DNA from: Psychrilyobacter sp.
Lineage (GTDB): Bacteria; Fusobacteriota; Fusobacteriia; Fusobacteriales; Fusobacteriaceae
Direction of reading: 5' to 3'
DNA: 10,844 nucleotides
NCBI GenBank assembly: GCA_030621995.1
Contig: JAUXGP010000032.1
Location: forward strand, 1 to 10,844
The position numbers and the translations under genes are program-made. The first letter of the stretch is position 1. Each line of letters begins with the position of its first letter. A model generated the notes under the pieces. It was not told where the DNA came from. It saw nothing but the letters and a program-made list of their open reading frames with translations, and made no database searches. Of this stretch, positions 1 to 7,664 are shown piece by piece.

Positions 1-906
1 TAACAGAACAGCTTGGTTTCCTACAGGAACTCCGTTGTTAGCTAATTTCTCACATGCAGCCTTAGCTTCAGGAGTGATTTCCTTTGGATGATTGAAATGC
101 GTGTTTAAATAGATAGGATGATATTTCTTTATCATATTTACCAGGTCATCTGTTATTCTTTGCGGCATAGTAACGGGTGTTCTACTACCTAATCTAATGA
201 TTTCTACATGAGGAATAGTTCTAAGTTCAGCTAAGATCCACTCCAATCTAGAGTCGGATAGTGCTAAAACATCTCCTCCAGTAAGCAATACATCTCTAAC
301 TTCAGGGTTGTTTCTGATATACTCAATGGATTCTAAAAGATCTTTATCATGGGTAGCATTGTCGCTTTCACCAATATTTCTTCTTCTTTGACAATGTCTG
401 CAATACATTGCACATTCATTGGTTGTATTGATGATAAGTCTGTCCGGATATCTTCTAGTGATACTTCCAGCAGGATTAGTAAATTCCTCTCCCATGGGAT
501 CAGCATCTCCAGAGTTGTTATCTAATTCAATAGCTGCAGGGATACTGAGCATTCTAATAGGATCATATTTATCCTTTGGATCGAGTAAACAAGCATAGTA
601 TGGTGAAACTGCCCATCTATACTTATCTCCTACACTTTGAATCTCTTTTTTTTCTTCTTCAGTTAGATCTAAGATCAAGCTTAAAGTTTTAACATCTGTG
701 ATTCTATTTGAAAGCTGCCATTTAAAATCATTCCAGTCTTTTTCTGTAGCACCAAAATGCTTTAAAAGGATGGCTTTTGAAATCTCAAATTGCTTCCTTA
801 CACCTTCACTCATACCAGTTGGTATACCGTCCCTTGCTATTAAATAATCATCTATGGTACTCTTAAGTTCTTTAGCCCTGTTTAGGGAAATTTTTCTACC
901 AGTCAA
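1..906 (-). CDS. KamA-family radical SAM/PLP aminomutase, probably glutamate 2,3-aminomutase (partial, 3' end off the window)
   Basis: I translated 302 codons from the TTG at 906-904; the gene continues past base 1. The start is chosen because AGGAGGTT (914-921) sits 7 nt upstream and the next in-frame ATG is codon 32. The radical-SAM motif CAMYCRHC supplies C165, C169 and C172, followed by QRRRNIGE, with R174 matching the substrate-carboxylate arginine of the family. Family members move an amino group from C2 to C3 using a [4Fe-4S] cluster, SAM and PLP in the cytosol. Relative to clostridial lysine 2,3-aminomutase the cluster is shifted by about 40 residues through an N-terminal extension. 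As I recall, that matches glutamate 2,3-aminomutase (arginine at 173) within one residue. The residues that separate the two activities (Lys/Asn in the glutamate enzyme, two Asp in the lysine enzyme) would fall near 333 and 370, outside the window. Family membership is certain; the substrate is inferred. The product would be beta-glutamate, an osmolyte. Confidence 0.85.
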   Translation of the reverse strand, partial: MTGRKISLNRAKELKSTIDDYLIARDGIPTGMSEGVRKQFEISKAILLKHFGATEKDWNDFKWQLSNRITDVKTLSLILDLTEEEKKEIQSVGDKYRWAVSPYYACLLDPKDKYDPIRMLSIPAAIELDNNSGDADPMGEEFTNPAGSITRRYPDRLIINTTNECAMYCRHCQRRRNIGESDNATHDKDLLESIEYIRNNPEVRDVLLTGGDVLALSDSRLEWILAELRTIPHVEIIRLGSRTPVTMPQRITDDLVNMIKKYHPIYLNTHFNHPKEITPEAKAACEKLANNGVPVGNQAVLL

Positions 907-947
907 AATTATCAACCTCCTAAAATTTTATATTATATATACATTAC

Positions 948-976
948 ATTATACGTATATGGACGTAGTATGTCAA
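948..976 (-). promoter_or_regulatory. Consensus sigma-70-type promoter of the aminomutase gene
   Basis: Read on the minus strand, the sequence has TTGACA (976-971), a 17-bp spacer (970-954) and TATAAT (953-948), all matching the textbook consensus exactly. The start site would fall near 941, giving a leader of about 35 nt before the TTG start, with AGGAGGTT inside it. No attenuator or riboswitch fits in so short a leader. The promoter is seen directly; its strength is inferred. Confidence 0.85.
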
Positions 977-1130
977 GCTGTGATAAATTCAGTGAATAAT
1001 AAAAGTAATATTGCATTAATAATTTATATAGTATTTTATTAAAAATTAATATTAAGTTTGTCAAAAGAGGAAAAATCAGAAGAATGAAGTAAAAAATTAG
1101 TATATCTTAGAAGTGTCAGGGAGGTTATAG

Positions 1131-1784
1131 ATGGGTAATGAATATTTAGATGAGATAATGGAAGTGTATAAAAAGATAAAACCGGCAATAGAGGCCAGGA
1201 TAGAGGGGTATAAAGAGATTTGGTTTAGTGGAAATAATGAGGATGTCCATGTGGAGCTGGCCTTCTGTATTCTGACACCTCAATCCAAGGCTAGGGGAGC
1301 TGAAAAGGCAATAAATGGAATGTTAGGGGCTGAGGTATTTTGGACGGGGATGGAAGACGACTTGATACCGTATCTAAATGTAGTGAGATTTAAAAATACT
1401 AAAGCAAAAAACCTGGTGATCCTCCGTGAATTTATGAAAGATGAAGAGGGCAGGATAGTCACCAAGACATTGGTCGACAAGATAGGTGATGTGTTTGAAA
1501 AAAGAATTTGGCTGGTAAAAAATATCAAGGGGATAGGATATAAAGAAGCCAGTCATTTTCTTAGAAATATAGGGTTTGGAGATGAAATAGCCATCTTAGA
1601 CAGGCATATCTTGAAAAATATAATGAGATTAGGAGTGATTGATGAAGTGCCTAAGACTATAACTCCTAAAAAATATTTGGAAATTGAGAAAAAAATCGAA
1701 AAGTATTGCAGGGAGATAGAAATTCCTATGGATCATTTTGATCTGCTGTTATGGTATTTAGAAGCAGGGGAAGTCTTTAAGTAA
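1131..1784 (+). CDS. ogg: N-glycosylase/DNA lyase, Ogg2-type 8-oxoguanine DNA glycosylase
   Basis: This 217-residue protein belongs to the short Ogg2 family (archaeal and Thermotoga type) of the HhH-GPD superfamily. It excises 8-oxoguanine opposite cytosine and cleaves the abasic strand by beta-elimination. The helix-hairpin-helix segment NIKGIGYKEASHFLRNIG (131-148) carries the expected catalytic lysine, K138, and the downstream ILDRHILK motif carries the conserved aspartate, D157. The C-terminus ends in LLWYLEAGEVFK, typical of the family, in which the terminal residues recognise the oxidised base. There is no iron-sulfur cysteine cluster as in Nth or MutY. Length is normal for Ogg2. The ATG is supported by AGGGAGG (1118-1124) 6 nt upstream. 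It is divergent from the aminomutase gene and followed 80 nt later by miaB. Upstream, TTGCAT (1011-1016) and TTTTAT (1034-1039) are only a weak promoter candidate. Confidence 0.9.
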   Translation: MGNEYLDEIMEVYKKIKPAIEARIEGYKEIWFSGNNEDVHVELAFCILTPQSKARGAEKAINGMLGAEVFWTGMEDDLIPYLNVVRFKNTKAKNLVILREFMKDEEGRIVTKTLVDKIGDVFEKRIWLVKNIKGIGYKEASHFLRNIGFGDEIAILDRHILKNIMRLGVIDEVPKTITPKKYLEIEKKIEKYCREIEIPMDHFDLLLWYLEAGEVFK

Positions 1785-1807
1785 CCCTATCGAAAAATAA
1801 AGTATTA

Positions 1808-1816
1808 TGTTACAAT
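1808..1816 (+). promoter_or_regulatory. Candidate extended -10 promoter for miaB
   Basis: The 80-nt gap after ogg contains TGTTACAAT: a TGn extension followed by TACAAT, which differs from TATAAT at one position. No good -35 lies 16-18 bp upstream, as expected for an extended -10 promoter. Initiation near 1823 would leave a leader of about 42 nt. The gap contains no terminator hairpin, so read-through from ogg is also likely. Confidence 0.4.
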
Positions 1817-1864
1817 ATACGGGGTTAAATTGAAGGTAGAAAAGATGTTGGATGGAGGAAATTA

Positions 1865-3193
1865 ATGAGTAAGAAAAAAGCCACAATAGTAACATATGGT
1901 TGTCAAATGAATGTAAATGAGACTGCTAAAATGAAGAAATTATTAGAAGAAAATGGATATGAGATGACTGATGACATCCACAATTCAGATGCAGTATTTT
2001 TAAATACATGTACTGTAAGAAGTGGAGCAGCAGGGAAGATAGAGGGGAAATTAGGGAACTTAAAGACTATAAAAAATGCCAGAGGCGGAAATTTAATTAT
2101 AGGAGTTACTGGTTGTGTAGCTCAAGAGGAAAAGGAAGAATTATTAAAGAGAGCACCATATATTGATATTATAATTGGAAATCAAAATATAGCACAATTG
2201 CCAGAAATTATGGAGAAAATACTAGCGGGAGAAATAGAACACGCAGTATTAACAGATAAGGAAGATGAACTGCCGCCCAGGATAGATGCTAATTTTGGAG
2301 ATGGAATTACAGCTTCTGTAGCTATAAACTATGGTTGTAATAATTTTTGTACATACTGTATAGTTCCATATGTAAGGGGTCGTGAAAGATCGGTTCCTAT
2401 GGAAGATATTGTAAACGATGTGAAAAAATATATACAAAAAGGATATAAGGATATTTTATTATTGGGACAGAATGTAAATTCGTACGGAAATGATTTTGAA
2501 AATAATCATGAGGTTAATTTTGCTAAATTACTGGACGAAATATGTAAGATAGAAGGGGATTATTGGTTGAGATATGTATCGCCGCATCCAAAAGATCTTA
2601 CAATGGATGTATTGGAAGTCGCAGCAAAATACCCTGAAAAGATTGCTAGAAATCTTCATCTGCCGGTGCAGTCGGGATCGACTAATATGTTGAAAGCGAT
2701 GAATAGAAAGTATACCAAGGAAGAGTATATTGCCTTAGTAGACAGGGTAAAAGCTGCACTGCCGGATATATCGTTGACTACAGATATCATAGTGGGATTC
2801 CCCGGGGAGACAGAGGAAGACTTTTTAGAGACTATGGATGTAATAAGACATGTTAAGTATGAAAATGCTTATATGTTTAAATATTCCATAAGGGAGGGAA
2901 CACCAGCTGCAACTATGGAAGACCAAATTCCAGAAGATATAAAACAATCAAGACTGCTTAGATTGATAGAAGCTCAAAATGAAAATGCTAAAGAAATAAG
3001 TTTAAGTTATGTAGGTAAAACTGTAAAAGTCTTGGTAGAAGGTGTAAGTCATAGGAATAAAGAGAGAATGACCGGCAGGATAAGTGAAAATAAAGTAGTT
3101 ATCTTTGAAGGGGACAGTTCTTTAAAGGGAACTTTTGTAGATGTTAAAATTGTAACGGCAAAAACATGGACTCTTTATGGAGAGTTAGTATAA
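1865..3193 (+). CDS. miaB: tRNA-2-methylthio-N6-dimethylallyladenosine synthase MiaB
   Basis: This 442-residue radical-SAM methylthiotransferase adds a 2-methylthio group to i6A37 of tRNAs reading UNN codons. The three family domains are in order. The N-terminal UPF0004 domain has cluster cysteines C13 (YGCQMN), C49 (NTCTVR) and C84 (TGCVAQ). The radical-SAM domain has C158, C162 and C165 in GCNNFCTYCIVPYVRGRERS. A C-terminal TRAM RNA-binding domain spans roughly 380-442 and ends in TWTLYGELV. The RGRERS context and the ending favour MiaB over the paralogues MtaB (t6A) and RimO (ribosomal protein S12). Length is normal. The ATG has GGAGG (1854-1858) 6 nt upstream. The exchanger gene begins 15 nt after the stop, so the two are probably cotranscribed. 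Confidence 0.95.
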   Translation: MSKKKATIVTYGCQMNVNETAKMKKLLEENGYEMTDDIHNSDAVFLNTCTVRSGAAGKIEGKLGNLKTIKNARGGNLIIGVTGCVAQEEKEELLKRAPYIDIIIGNQNIAQLPEIMEKILAGEIEHAVLTDKEDELPPRIDANFGDGITASVAINYGCNNFCTYCIVPYVRGRERSVPMEDIVNDVKKYIQKGYKDILLLGQNVNSYGNDFENNHEVNFAKLLDEICKIEGDYWLRYVSPHPKDLTMDVLEVAAKYPEKIARNLHLPVQSGSTNMLKAMNRKYTKEEYIALVDRVKAALPDISLTTDIIVGFPGETEEDFLETMDVIRHVKYENAYMFKYSIREGTPAATMEDQIPEDIKQSRLLRLIEAQNENAKEISLSYVGKTVKVLVEGVSHRNKERMTGRISENKVVIFEGDSSLKGTFVDVKIVTAKTWTLYGELV

Positions 3194-3208
3194 AATAGAG
3201 GTGATAAG

Positions 3209-4219
3209 ATGTTATACATATTAATCTTTGCAGTATTGGCAGGATTTATAATAATGGTAGGTAAAAAATTAAGTTTATACGGGGATGCCATAGGAGACTT
3301 GATGGGGATAGAAAAATCCTGGATAGGGATAGTGATGCTAGCGGCGGTAACCTCCCTGCCGGAGATGGTTACAAGTATCAGTGCTACCCTCATGGGGAAC
3401 CCTCAGATGGCAGTAGCGAATATATTTGGAAGTAATTTGTTTAATATATTCGTAGTATTTATAGTTGATATATTTGTACTAAAATCTACCTCTTTTTCAT
3501 CTAAGATAAGCAGTAACAACTTTATGGCTGGTTTTTGGGCTATAATTTTAACGTTAGTATTTTTATTGGGGTTTTTATTTCCAACAGAGGGAATAATGAA
3601 CATCAGTTTATTTTCCCTGATAATTTTAGGAGTTTATTTTATAGCAATGAAATCGATCTATATCTATGAACATCAAAAAAATGATGAGTTTAGTGAAAAA
3701 TTGGAGGAGGAGATAAAGGAATTCCATGAGATAGAAGAAGGTGGGATAACACTACCCCAGGCAAAAAAGGGATTTGCTGTAAATGCATTTTTCGTAGTTG
3801 TTTTAGGAACAGGGCTTAGCTTCATAGGGGATAAGATTGCCAGCACGCCATTCTTCGGAATTGAATTGGGAGAATCTTTTGTAGGCTTGATATTGATAGC
3901 CTTGGCAACATCTTTACCGGAATTAACCGTAAGTATTGAAGCAATTAAATTAAAGTCATATGATATGGCTGCTGGAAATTTATTGGGAAGCAACATCTTT
4001 AATATAATGATTATATTTATTACAGATCTATTTTTAAGGGATCAAAATATATATCGTTCATTGGGTGGATTTCATAAGTTAACAGCTATATTTTCTATGC
4101 TGATACTTTTGGTATTTATGATGGGAATTATGTTTAAAAATAAAAAAAGAAGATATGATACATATATTATTGGAATGGTTTACTTTGTAGCGATGTATAT
4201 ATTATATATAAAAAGGTGA
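3209..4219 (+). CDS. CaCA-family sodium/calcium (cation/Ca2+) exchanger, YrbG-like
   Basis: This 336-residue inner-membrane antiporter has two homologous halves of about five transmembrane helices, separated by a charged loop (roughly 152-187). Alpha-repeat 1 contains TSLPEMVTS, with E52, and FGSNLFNI, with N79. Alpha-repeat 2 contains [10 protein letters not shown], with E238, and LGSNIFNI, with N265. The two glutamates are the expected Ca2+ ligands. The position I align with D240 of the Methanocaldococcus exchanger NCX_Mj is asparagine here (N265), which bears on ion coupling. The likely role is Ca2+ extrusion driven by Na+ or H+; the coupling ion cannot be read from the sequence. The start has GAGGTGAT-like pairing just upstream (3200-3206). 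The stop lies directly at the rho start region, which suggests translational coupling. Family assignment is firm. Confidence 0.9.
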   Translation: MLYILIFAVLAGFIIMVGKKLSLYGDAIGDLMGIEKSWIGIVMLAAVTSLPEMVTSISATLMGNPQMAVANIFGSNLFNIFVVFIVDIFVLKSTSFSSKISSNNFMAGFWAIILTLVFLLGFLFPTEGIMNISLFSLIILGVYFIAMKSIYIYEHQKNDEFSEKLEEEIKEFHEIEEGGITLPQAKKGFAVNAFFVVVLGTGLSFIGDKIASTPFFGIELGESFVGLILIALATSLPELTVSIEAIKLKSYDMAAGNLLGSNIFNIMIIFITDLFLRDQNIYRSLGGFHKLTAIFSMLILLVFMMGIMFKNKKRRYDTYIIGMVYFVAMYILYIKR

Positions 4220-4221
4220 TG

Positions 4222-5469
4222 ATGACTTTGGTAGATTTAAGTGGATTACTCCTTTCAGAATTGAGGGAGATAGCTAAAAAATTAAATATAGATAAATCTT
4301 ATGATTATAAAAAATTGGAATTGATTGAAAAAATAGGTGAATATGTAAGGGAGACCGATGGGCATACCATAGCTTGGGGTAAGATCGAAGTATTTGCTGA
4401 TGGGTATGGCTTTCTTCGTGAAACCAATGTGGAAAAGGATGTATATATATCTTCTACGCAGATAAGAAGATTTAAGATTAGAAATGGTGATACAGTCCTG
4501 GGTGAAGCCAGAGTACCGGTAGGAACAGAGAAAAACTATGCCATGAGAAAGATCCTCCTAATAAATGGAGATAATTTAGAAAAAGCAGAAAATCGTGTAC
4601 CCTTTGATGAGTTAACCCCGGCATATCCAGATGAAAAGATCATCTTAGGAGGGCAGGGTGATATCTCGGGAAGAGTTATCGATCTGATTGCACCACTGGG
4701 AAAAGGGCAGAGGGGTCTTATTGTAGCACCTCCTAAAGCTGGAAAAACTATGCTCATAAGTAATATTGCCAACAGTATAATAAAAAATAATAAAGGTTTA
4801 GAAGTATGGATATTACTCATAGATGAAAGACCTGAAGAAGTGACTGATATAAAGGAAACAGTTCATGGAGCTAAAGTTTTTTCATCTACCTTTGATGAAG
4901 ATCCCAAAAATCATATCAAGGTAACTGAGATGGTTTTAGATAAGGCCAAGAGAATATTGGAAGATGGGAAAGATGTTGTAATATTGATGGATTCCATAAC
5001 GAGACTTGCAAGAGCCTATAATATTGTGATACCATCTAGTGGTAGACTTATATCTGGTGGAATAGATCCAACAGCTCTATATTATCCAAAGAAATTCTTT
5101 GGATCAGCAAGAAACATTCGTGGTGGTGGAAGTTTGACCATTTTAGCTACAGCTTTGGTAGATACTGGAAGCAGGATGGATGATGTTATTTTTGAAGAGT
5201 TTAAAGGTACTGGAAATATGGATATTCATTTGGACAGGACTTTAGCTGAACTGAGAATATATCCGGCTATCGATATAAAAAGATCGGGAACAAGAAAAGA
5301 GGAGTTATTGATTGAAGATGATAAACTCTCGACAATTTGGAAGATTCGTAGATATCTCAGTAAATTTAGTACCGCTGAAGGTTCTAAACAACTAATAGAC
5401 ACTATAAAAAAAACAAAAACTAATGAAGAGTTGTTAAACTACTATTCGAAAGGAGAAGCAAAAAATTGA
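4222..5469 (+). CDS. rho: Transcription termination factor Rho
   Basis: This is the hexameric RNA-dependent ATPase and helicase that ends transcription. In order there is an N-terminal helical Rho-N domain (about 1-45), a cold-shock-like primary RNA-binding domain with GYGFLRE (about 62-68), and a RecA-like motor. The motor has Walker A APPKAGKT (169-176), the catalytic-glutamate region LLIDERPEE (near 202), Walker B VVILMD (252-257), the Q/R-loop stretch around [12 protein letters not shown], and the SGTRKEELL segment expected to hold the arginine finger. At 415 residues it is close to the E. coli length, with no large insertion. The start is ambiguous: GTG 4216, ATG 4219, ATG 4222 and TTG 4228 are in frame, and AAGGTGAT (4213-4220) serves as ribosome binding site. 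I chose 4222. The start region abuts the exchanger stop (4217-4219), and the end overlaps the next gene. Confidence 0.95.
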   Translation: MTLVDLSGLLLSELREIAKKLNIDKSYDYKKLELIEKIGEYVRETDGHTIAWGKIEVFADGYGFLRETNVEKDVYISSTQIRRFKIRNGDTVLGEARVPVGTEKNYAMRKILLINGDNLEKAENRVPFDELTPAYPDEKIILGGQGDISGRVIDLIAPLGKGQRGLIVAPPKAGKTMLISNIANSIIKNNKGLEVWILLIDERPEEVTDIKETVHGAKVFSSTFDEDPKNHIKVTEMVLDKAKRILEDGKDVVILMDSITRLARAYNIVIPSSGRLISGGIDPTALYYPKKFFGSARNIRGGGSLTILATALVDTGSRMDDVIFEEFKGTGNMDIHLDRTLAELRIYPAIDIKRSGTRKEELLIEDDKLSTIWKIRRYLSKFSTAEGSKQLIDTIKKTKTNEELLNYYSKGEAKN

Positions 5470-6422
5470 ATAAAAAAATGAGAAAGCTTCTCGTAATTTT
5501 ACTTGTATTTAATATGTTTTTAGCATATAATACTCTTAAAAAGTTGGAAAAAGAAGTGGTTAATTTGAATGATTTTACAGATTACTATACTGAATCAGAG
5601 GCAGATAATGGTGGTTACCAGCTATTAAGTTCTAACTTTAAAGTATATGAAAAACAATATACTATTATAAGTAAGGAAACACAGGAAGAATCGAAAAAAA
5701 GAGCAAAGATCACATATTATAAGGTGAAATCAGGAGATACACTGGGTGGAATTGCGAATAGATTTGGCCAGTCGCAGACTGTCTTAAAATACAACAACCC
5801 CAATATGGGAAAGTATCTAAAAATTGGAGAAAAACTTAAAATCACCAGGGGAAATTCCATAACCTATAAGGTAGTTAAGGGAGACTCTCTCTCAAAGATA
5901 GCTTCAAAATTTGGAAAAACCGTGAGTGAATTAAAAACTACCAATAATTTAACATCGAATACAGTTCGTCTGAATCAGATGTTAATAATAAATAATCCTA
6001 AGGTGGATCTAGCCAGGATTACAAGAACCAAGAAAGGGTTCGATGTATATTGGCCGGTAAGCTGGAAGGGTGTAACCAGTCCCTATGGTAGAAGATTTCA
6101 CCCTGTATTAAAAAGGTGGATAGGTCATATGGGAGTAGATTTACGAGCCCATTATGTAAATGTAAAAGCTTCGGAAAACGGAACCGTTACATATGCAGGA
6201 TGGATGAGTGGGTATGGTAAGATAGTTATTCTTAAACATTCTAAAGGCTATGAAACCAGGTATGCACATCTAGATAAGATAAAAGTAAAAAAAGGTCAGA
6301 GGATAAACAGAGGTCAGCTTATTGCAGAGAGTGGAAAAACTGGACGGGTAACAGGTCCGCATCTTCACTATGAGATAAGAAAATATGGGACTCCTGTGAA
6401 TCCAATGAAGTATTTTAAATAA
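5466..6422 (+). CDS. Membrane-anchored LysM-LysM-M23 peptidoglycan endopeptidase
   Basis: This 318-residue protein should cleave peptide cross-links in peptidoglycan outside the inner membrane. An N-terminal basic segment and hydrophobic stretch (about 7-20) act as an uncleaved anchor or signal. Two LysM glycan-binding repeats follow (about 84-126 and 133-177), with [17 protein letters not shown] and [17 protein letters not shown] cores. The C-terminal M23/LytM domain (about 200-318) has all zinc and catalytic residues: H221 and D225 (HMGVD), H268 (RYAHL), and H299 and H301 (HLH). It should therefore be an active enzyme, not an EnvC/NlpD-type degenerate activator. The TTG start overlaps the rho stop as TTGA and lies 10 nt after AGGAG (5451-5455). 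The in-frame ATG at 5478 is too far from that site. It is cotranscribed with rho. Confidence 0.9.
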   Translation: MNKKMRKLLVILLVFNMFLAYNTLKKLEKEVVNLNDFTDYYTESEADNGGYQLLSSNFKVYEKQYTIISKETQEESKKRAKITYYKVKSGDTLGGIANRFGQSQTVLKYNNPNMGKYLKIGEKLKITRGNSITYKVVKGDSLSKIASKFGKTVSELKTTNNLTSNTVRLNQMLIINNPKVDLARITRTKKGFDVYWPVSWKGVTSPYGRRFHPVLKRWIGHMGVDLRAHYVNVKASENGTVTYAGWMSGYGKIVILKHSKGYETRYAHLDKIKVKKGQRINRGQLIAESGKTGRVTGPHLHYEIRKYGTPVNPMKYFK

Positions 6423-6423
6423 A

Positions 6424-6446
6424 TTGCTGCCTAAAGGTAGCATTTT
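6424..6446 (+). terminator. Weak hairpin terminator or processing hairpin before the tRNA
   Basis: GCTGCC (6426-6431) pairs with GGTAGC (6436-6441) across a TAAA loop, with one G-T wobble. It is followed by ATTTT, which ends exactly at the first base of the tRNA. The U-tract is short, so termination would be leaky. It could instead set the 5' boundary for tRNA processing from the protein-gene transcript. Confidence 0.45.
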
Positions 6447-6522
6447 GCCGCCTTAGCTCACTAGGTAGAGCAGTACCATGGTAAGGTAGAGGTAGCCGGT
6501 TCGACTCCGGCAGGTGGCACCA
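6447..6522 (+). tRNA. tRNA-Thr (anticodon GGT), structurally atypical
   Basis: The 76 nt fold into a full cloverleaf with encoded CCA. The acceptor is GCCGCCT/AGGTGGC with one G-T pair and discriminator A. The D stem is GCTC/GAGC with an 8-nt loop containing G18G19. The T arm is GCCGG-TTCGACT-CCGGC. The anticodon loop ATGGTAA gives GGT, and the loop and variable region closely resemble E. coli tRNA-Thr(GGT). Several positions are unusual: G27-G43 does not pair, the 15-48 Levitt position is C/A, residue 32 is A, and the anticodon arm contains the perfect palindrome TACCATGGTA. It starts 24 nt after the hydrolase stop, probably as the last part of that transcript, and has no clear promoter of its own in the gap. 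Confidence 0.88.
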
Positions 6523-6553
6523 ATAAGATAATTAGTTAAAAAATTAAATAAAT

Positions 6554-6586
6554 AAAAAATCGAGGAAATCAATCCTCGATTTTTTT
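6554..6586. terminator. Bidirectional Rho-independent terminator between convergent operons
   Basis: TCGAGGA (6560-6566) pairs perfectly with TCCTCGA (6573-6579) across the loop AATCAA. The stem is extended by six A residues on the left pairing with T residues on the right. Both strands therefore show a GC-containing stem followed by a U-tract. It serves the tRNA transcript on the plus strand and the kamD operon, whose last stop codon is 6 nt away, on the minus strand. Confidence 0.9.
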
Positions 6587-6591
6587 ATGTT

Positions 6592-7002
6592 TTATACCTT
6601 TGGAAGCATTACACTAGCTTCTCCATCGATTACCATCTTGCCATCTTGATTTGTACAAGTAGTTCTAAGAGTTGCACGATCATTTCTTCCCTCTTTAAGG
6701 TCTATAATTTCAGCCTTAACTTCTAAAGTATCTCCTAAATAAACCGGAGCTAAAAATTTAACTGTCTGTCCTAAATATATAGTTCCCTCACCTGGAAATT
6801 TTGTCCCCAGAATAGATGAGATATAAGATACTCCTAACATCCCATGGGCTATCCTTTTTTTAAACATGGTAGTTTTGGCATATTCCTCATCTAAATGAAC
6901 GGGATTATGATCTGTACTCACCTCTGCAAATTTTTCTACATCCACAGCTTCTACAGTTTTATTAAAACTATAAGAATCTCCTAATTTTAAACTTTTAATC
7001 AT
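6592..7002 (-). CDS. MaoC/PhaJ-like hot-dog (R)-specific enoyl-CoA hydratase
   Basis: This 136-residue single hot-dog domain matches the MaoC dehydratase family. The hydratase-2 motif STDHNPVHLDEEYA is present with D31, N33 and H36; D31 and H36 occupy the numbering of the catalytic pair I recall for Aeromonas PhaJ. RIAHGMLGVSYISSILG and VKFLAPVYLGDTL are also typical. The expected reaction is reversible hydration of a short trans-2-enoyl-CoA, such as crotonyl-CoA, to the (R)-3-hydroxyacyl-CoA. It starts 2 nt after the atoA stop with GGAGGTT as ribosome binding site, and is the last gene of the operon. It does not look like the known 3-aminobutyryl-CoA ammonia lyase Kal, a differently patterned small hot-dog protein, although its position makes a related role conceivable. 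The family is firm and the physiological substrate is inferred. Confidence 0.85.
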   Translation of the reverse strand: MIKSLKLGDSYSFNKTVEAVDVEKFAEVSTDHNPVHLDEEYAKTTMFKKRIAHGMLGVSYISSILGTKFPGEGTIYLGQTVKFLAPVYLGDTLEVKAEIIDLKEGRNDRATLRTTCTNQDGKMVIDGEASVMLPKV

Positions 7003-7004
7003 AA

Positions 7005-7664
7005 TTAAACCTCCATCACTTTAATGTCATCTGCCAAGATCAATTTTGCCGGTGTATTAGTTATTACATCCTCTACAGTATTATGTGGCCCGATCTCCTT
7101 TAACAACAATCCGTCGGGAGTTACTTCAATTACTGCCATCTCTGTGATAATTAAGTTTACCTGACTAGCAGCAGTTAACGGCAGGGTGCAGAGTGGTAAG
7201 ATTTTTGGCTTACCCTTTGCAGTATGTTCCATTGAAACTATTACTTTTTTAGCTCCTACAACGAGATCCATAGCTCCACCCATTCCAGGCACCATCTTTC
7301 CGGGAATTATCCAGTTGGCAAGGTTTCCTTTTTCATCTACCTGTAATGCTCCTAAAACAGTCATGTCTACATGACCTCCACGGATTACGGAAAAAGACAT
7401 GGCAGAATCAAAGAACACTGCTCCATCTAATGTGGTGATAGGCATTCCGCCTGCATTGACAAGATCTTTGATCTCTTCTCCATCTTTAGGAGCAGGACCC
7501 ACTCCGATAAGACCATTTTCCGATTGGAAGATAACATCCATATCACTGGGAACATAGTTCGCAACAGCAGTAGGAAGACCAATACCCAGGTTAACTACAT
7601 CACCATCATTTAATTCTTGAGCAACTCTTTTTGCAATGATCTCTCTGATTAATTTTTTATCCAT
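7005..7664 (-). CDS. atoA: Acetoacetate/butyrate CoA-transferase, beta subunit
   Basis: This is the beta subunit of a family I CoA-transferase. The [10 protein letters not shown] motif places the catalytic glutamate, which forms the glutamyl-CoA thioester, at E49. Upstream [14 protein letters not shown] and downstream [21 protein letters not shown] are family signatures, and about 219 residues is normal. I start at the ATG 7664-7662, because AGGAAG lies about 9 nt upstream; the GTG at 7673 would overlap that site. The ATG lies inside the end of atoD, an 8-nt overlap implying coupled translation and equal subunit supply. In lysine fermentation this enzyme moves CoA from butyryl-CoA to acetoacetate, releasing butyrate. 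Substrate assignment rests on the neighbouring kamDE genes. Confidence 0.93.
   Translation of the reverse strand: MDKKLIREIIAKRVAQELNDGDVVNLGIGLPTAVANYVPSDMDVIFQSENGLIGVGPAPKDGEEIKDLVNAGGMPITTLDGAVFFDSAMSFSVIRGGHVDMTVLGALQVDEKGNLANWIIPGKMVPGMGGAMDLVVGAKKVIVSMEHTAKGKPKILPLCTLPLTAASQVNLIITEMAVIEVTPDGLLLKEIGPHNTVEDVITNTPAKLILADDIKVMEV

Noticed and set aside
1..906. Annotating the partial gene as kamA, lysine 2,3-aminomutase
   Set aside because: The N-terminal extension and cluster context fit the glutamate enzyme better, and the decisive residues are outside the window.
854..1042. Plus-strand 62-codon frame over the aminomutase promoter
   Set aside because: It overlaps the aminomutase start and its consensus promoter on the other strand and has no ribosome binding site.
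3673..3996. Minus-strand reading frame of 107 codons inside the exchanger gene
   Set aside because: It is antisense to a conserved membrane protein, and its Ser/Pro/Asn-rich composition is what antisense of such a gene gives.
6592..7002. Naming the last operon gene kal (3-aminobutyryl-CoA ammonia lyase)
   Set aside because: Position suggests it, but the sequence carries the MaoC/PhaJ hydratase motif (D31, N33, H36) and not the pattern I recall for Kal.
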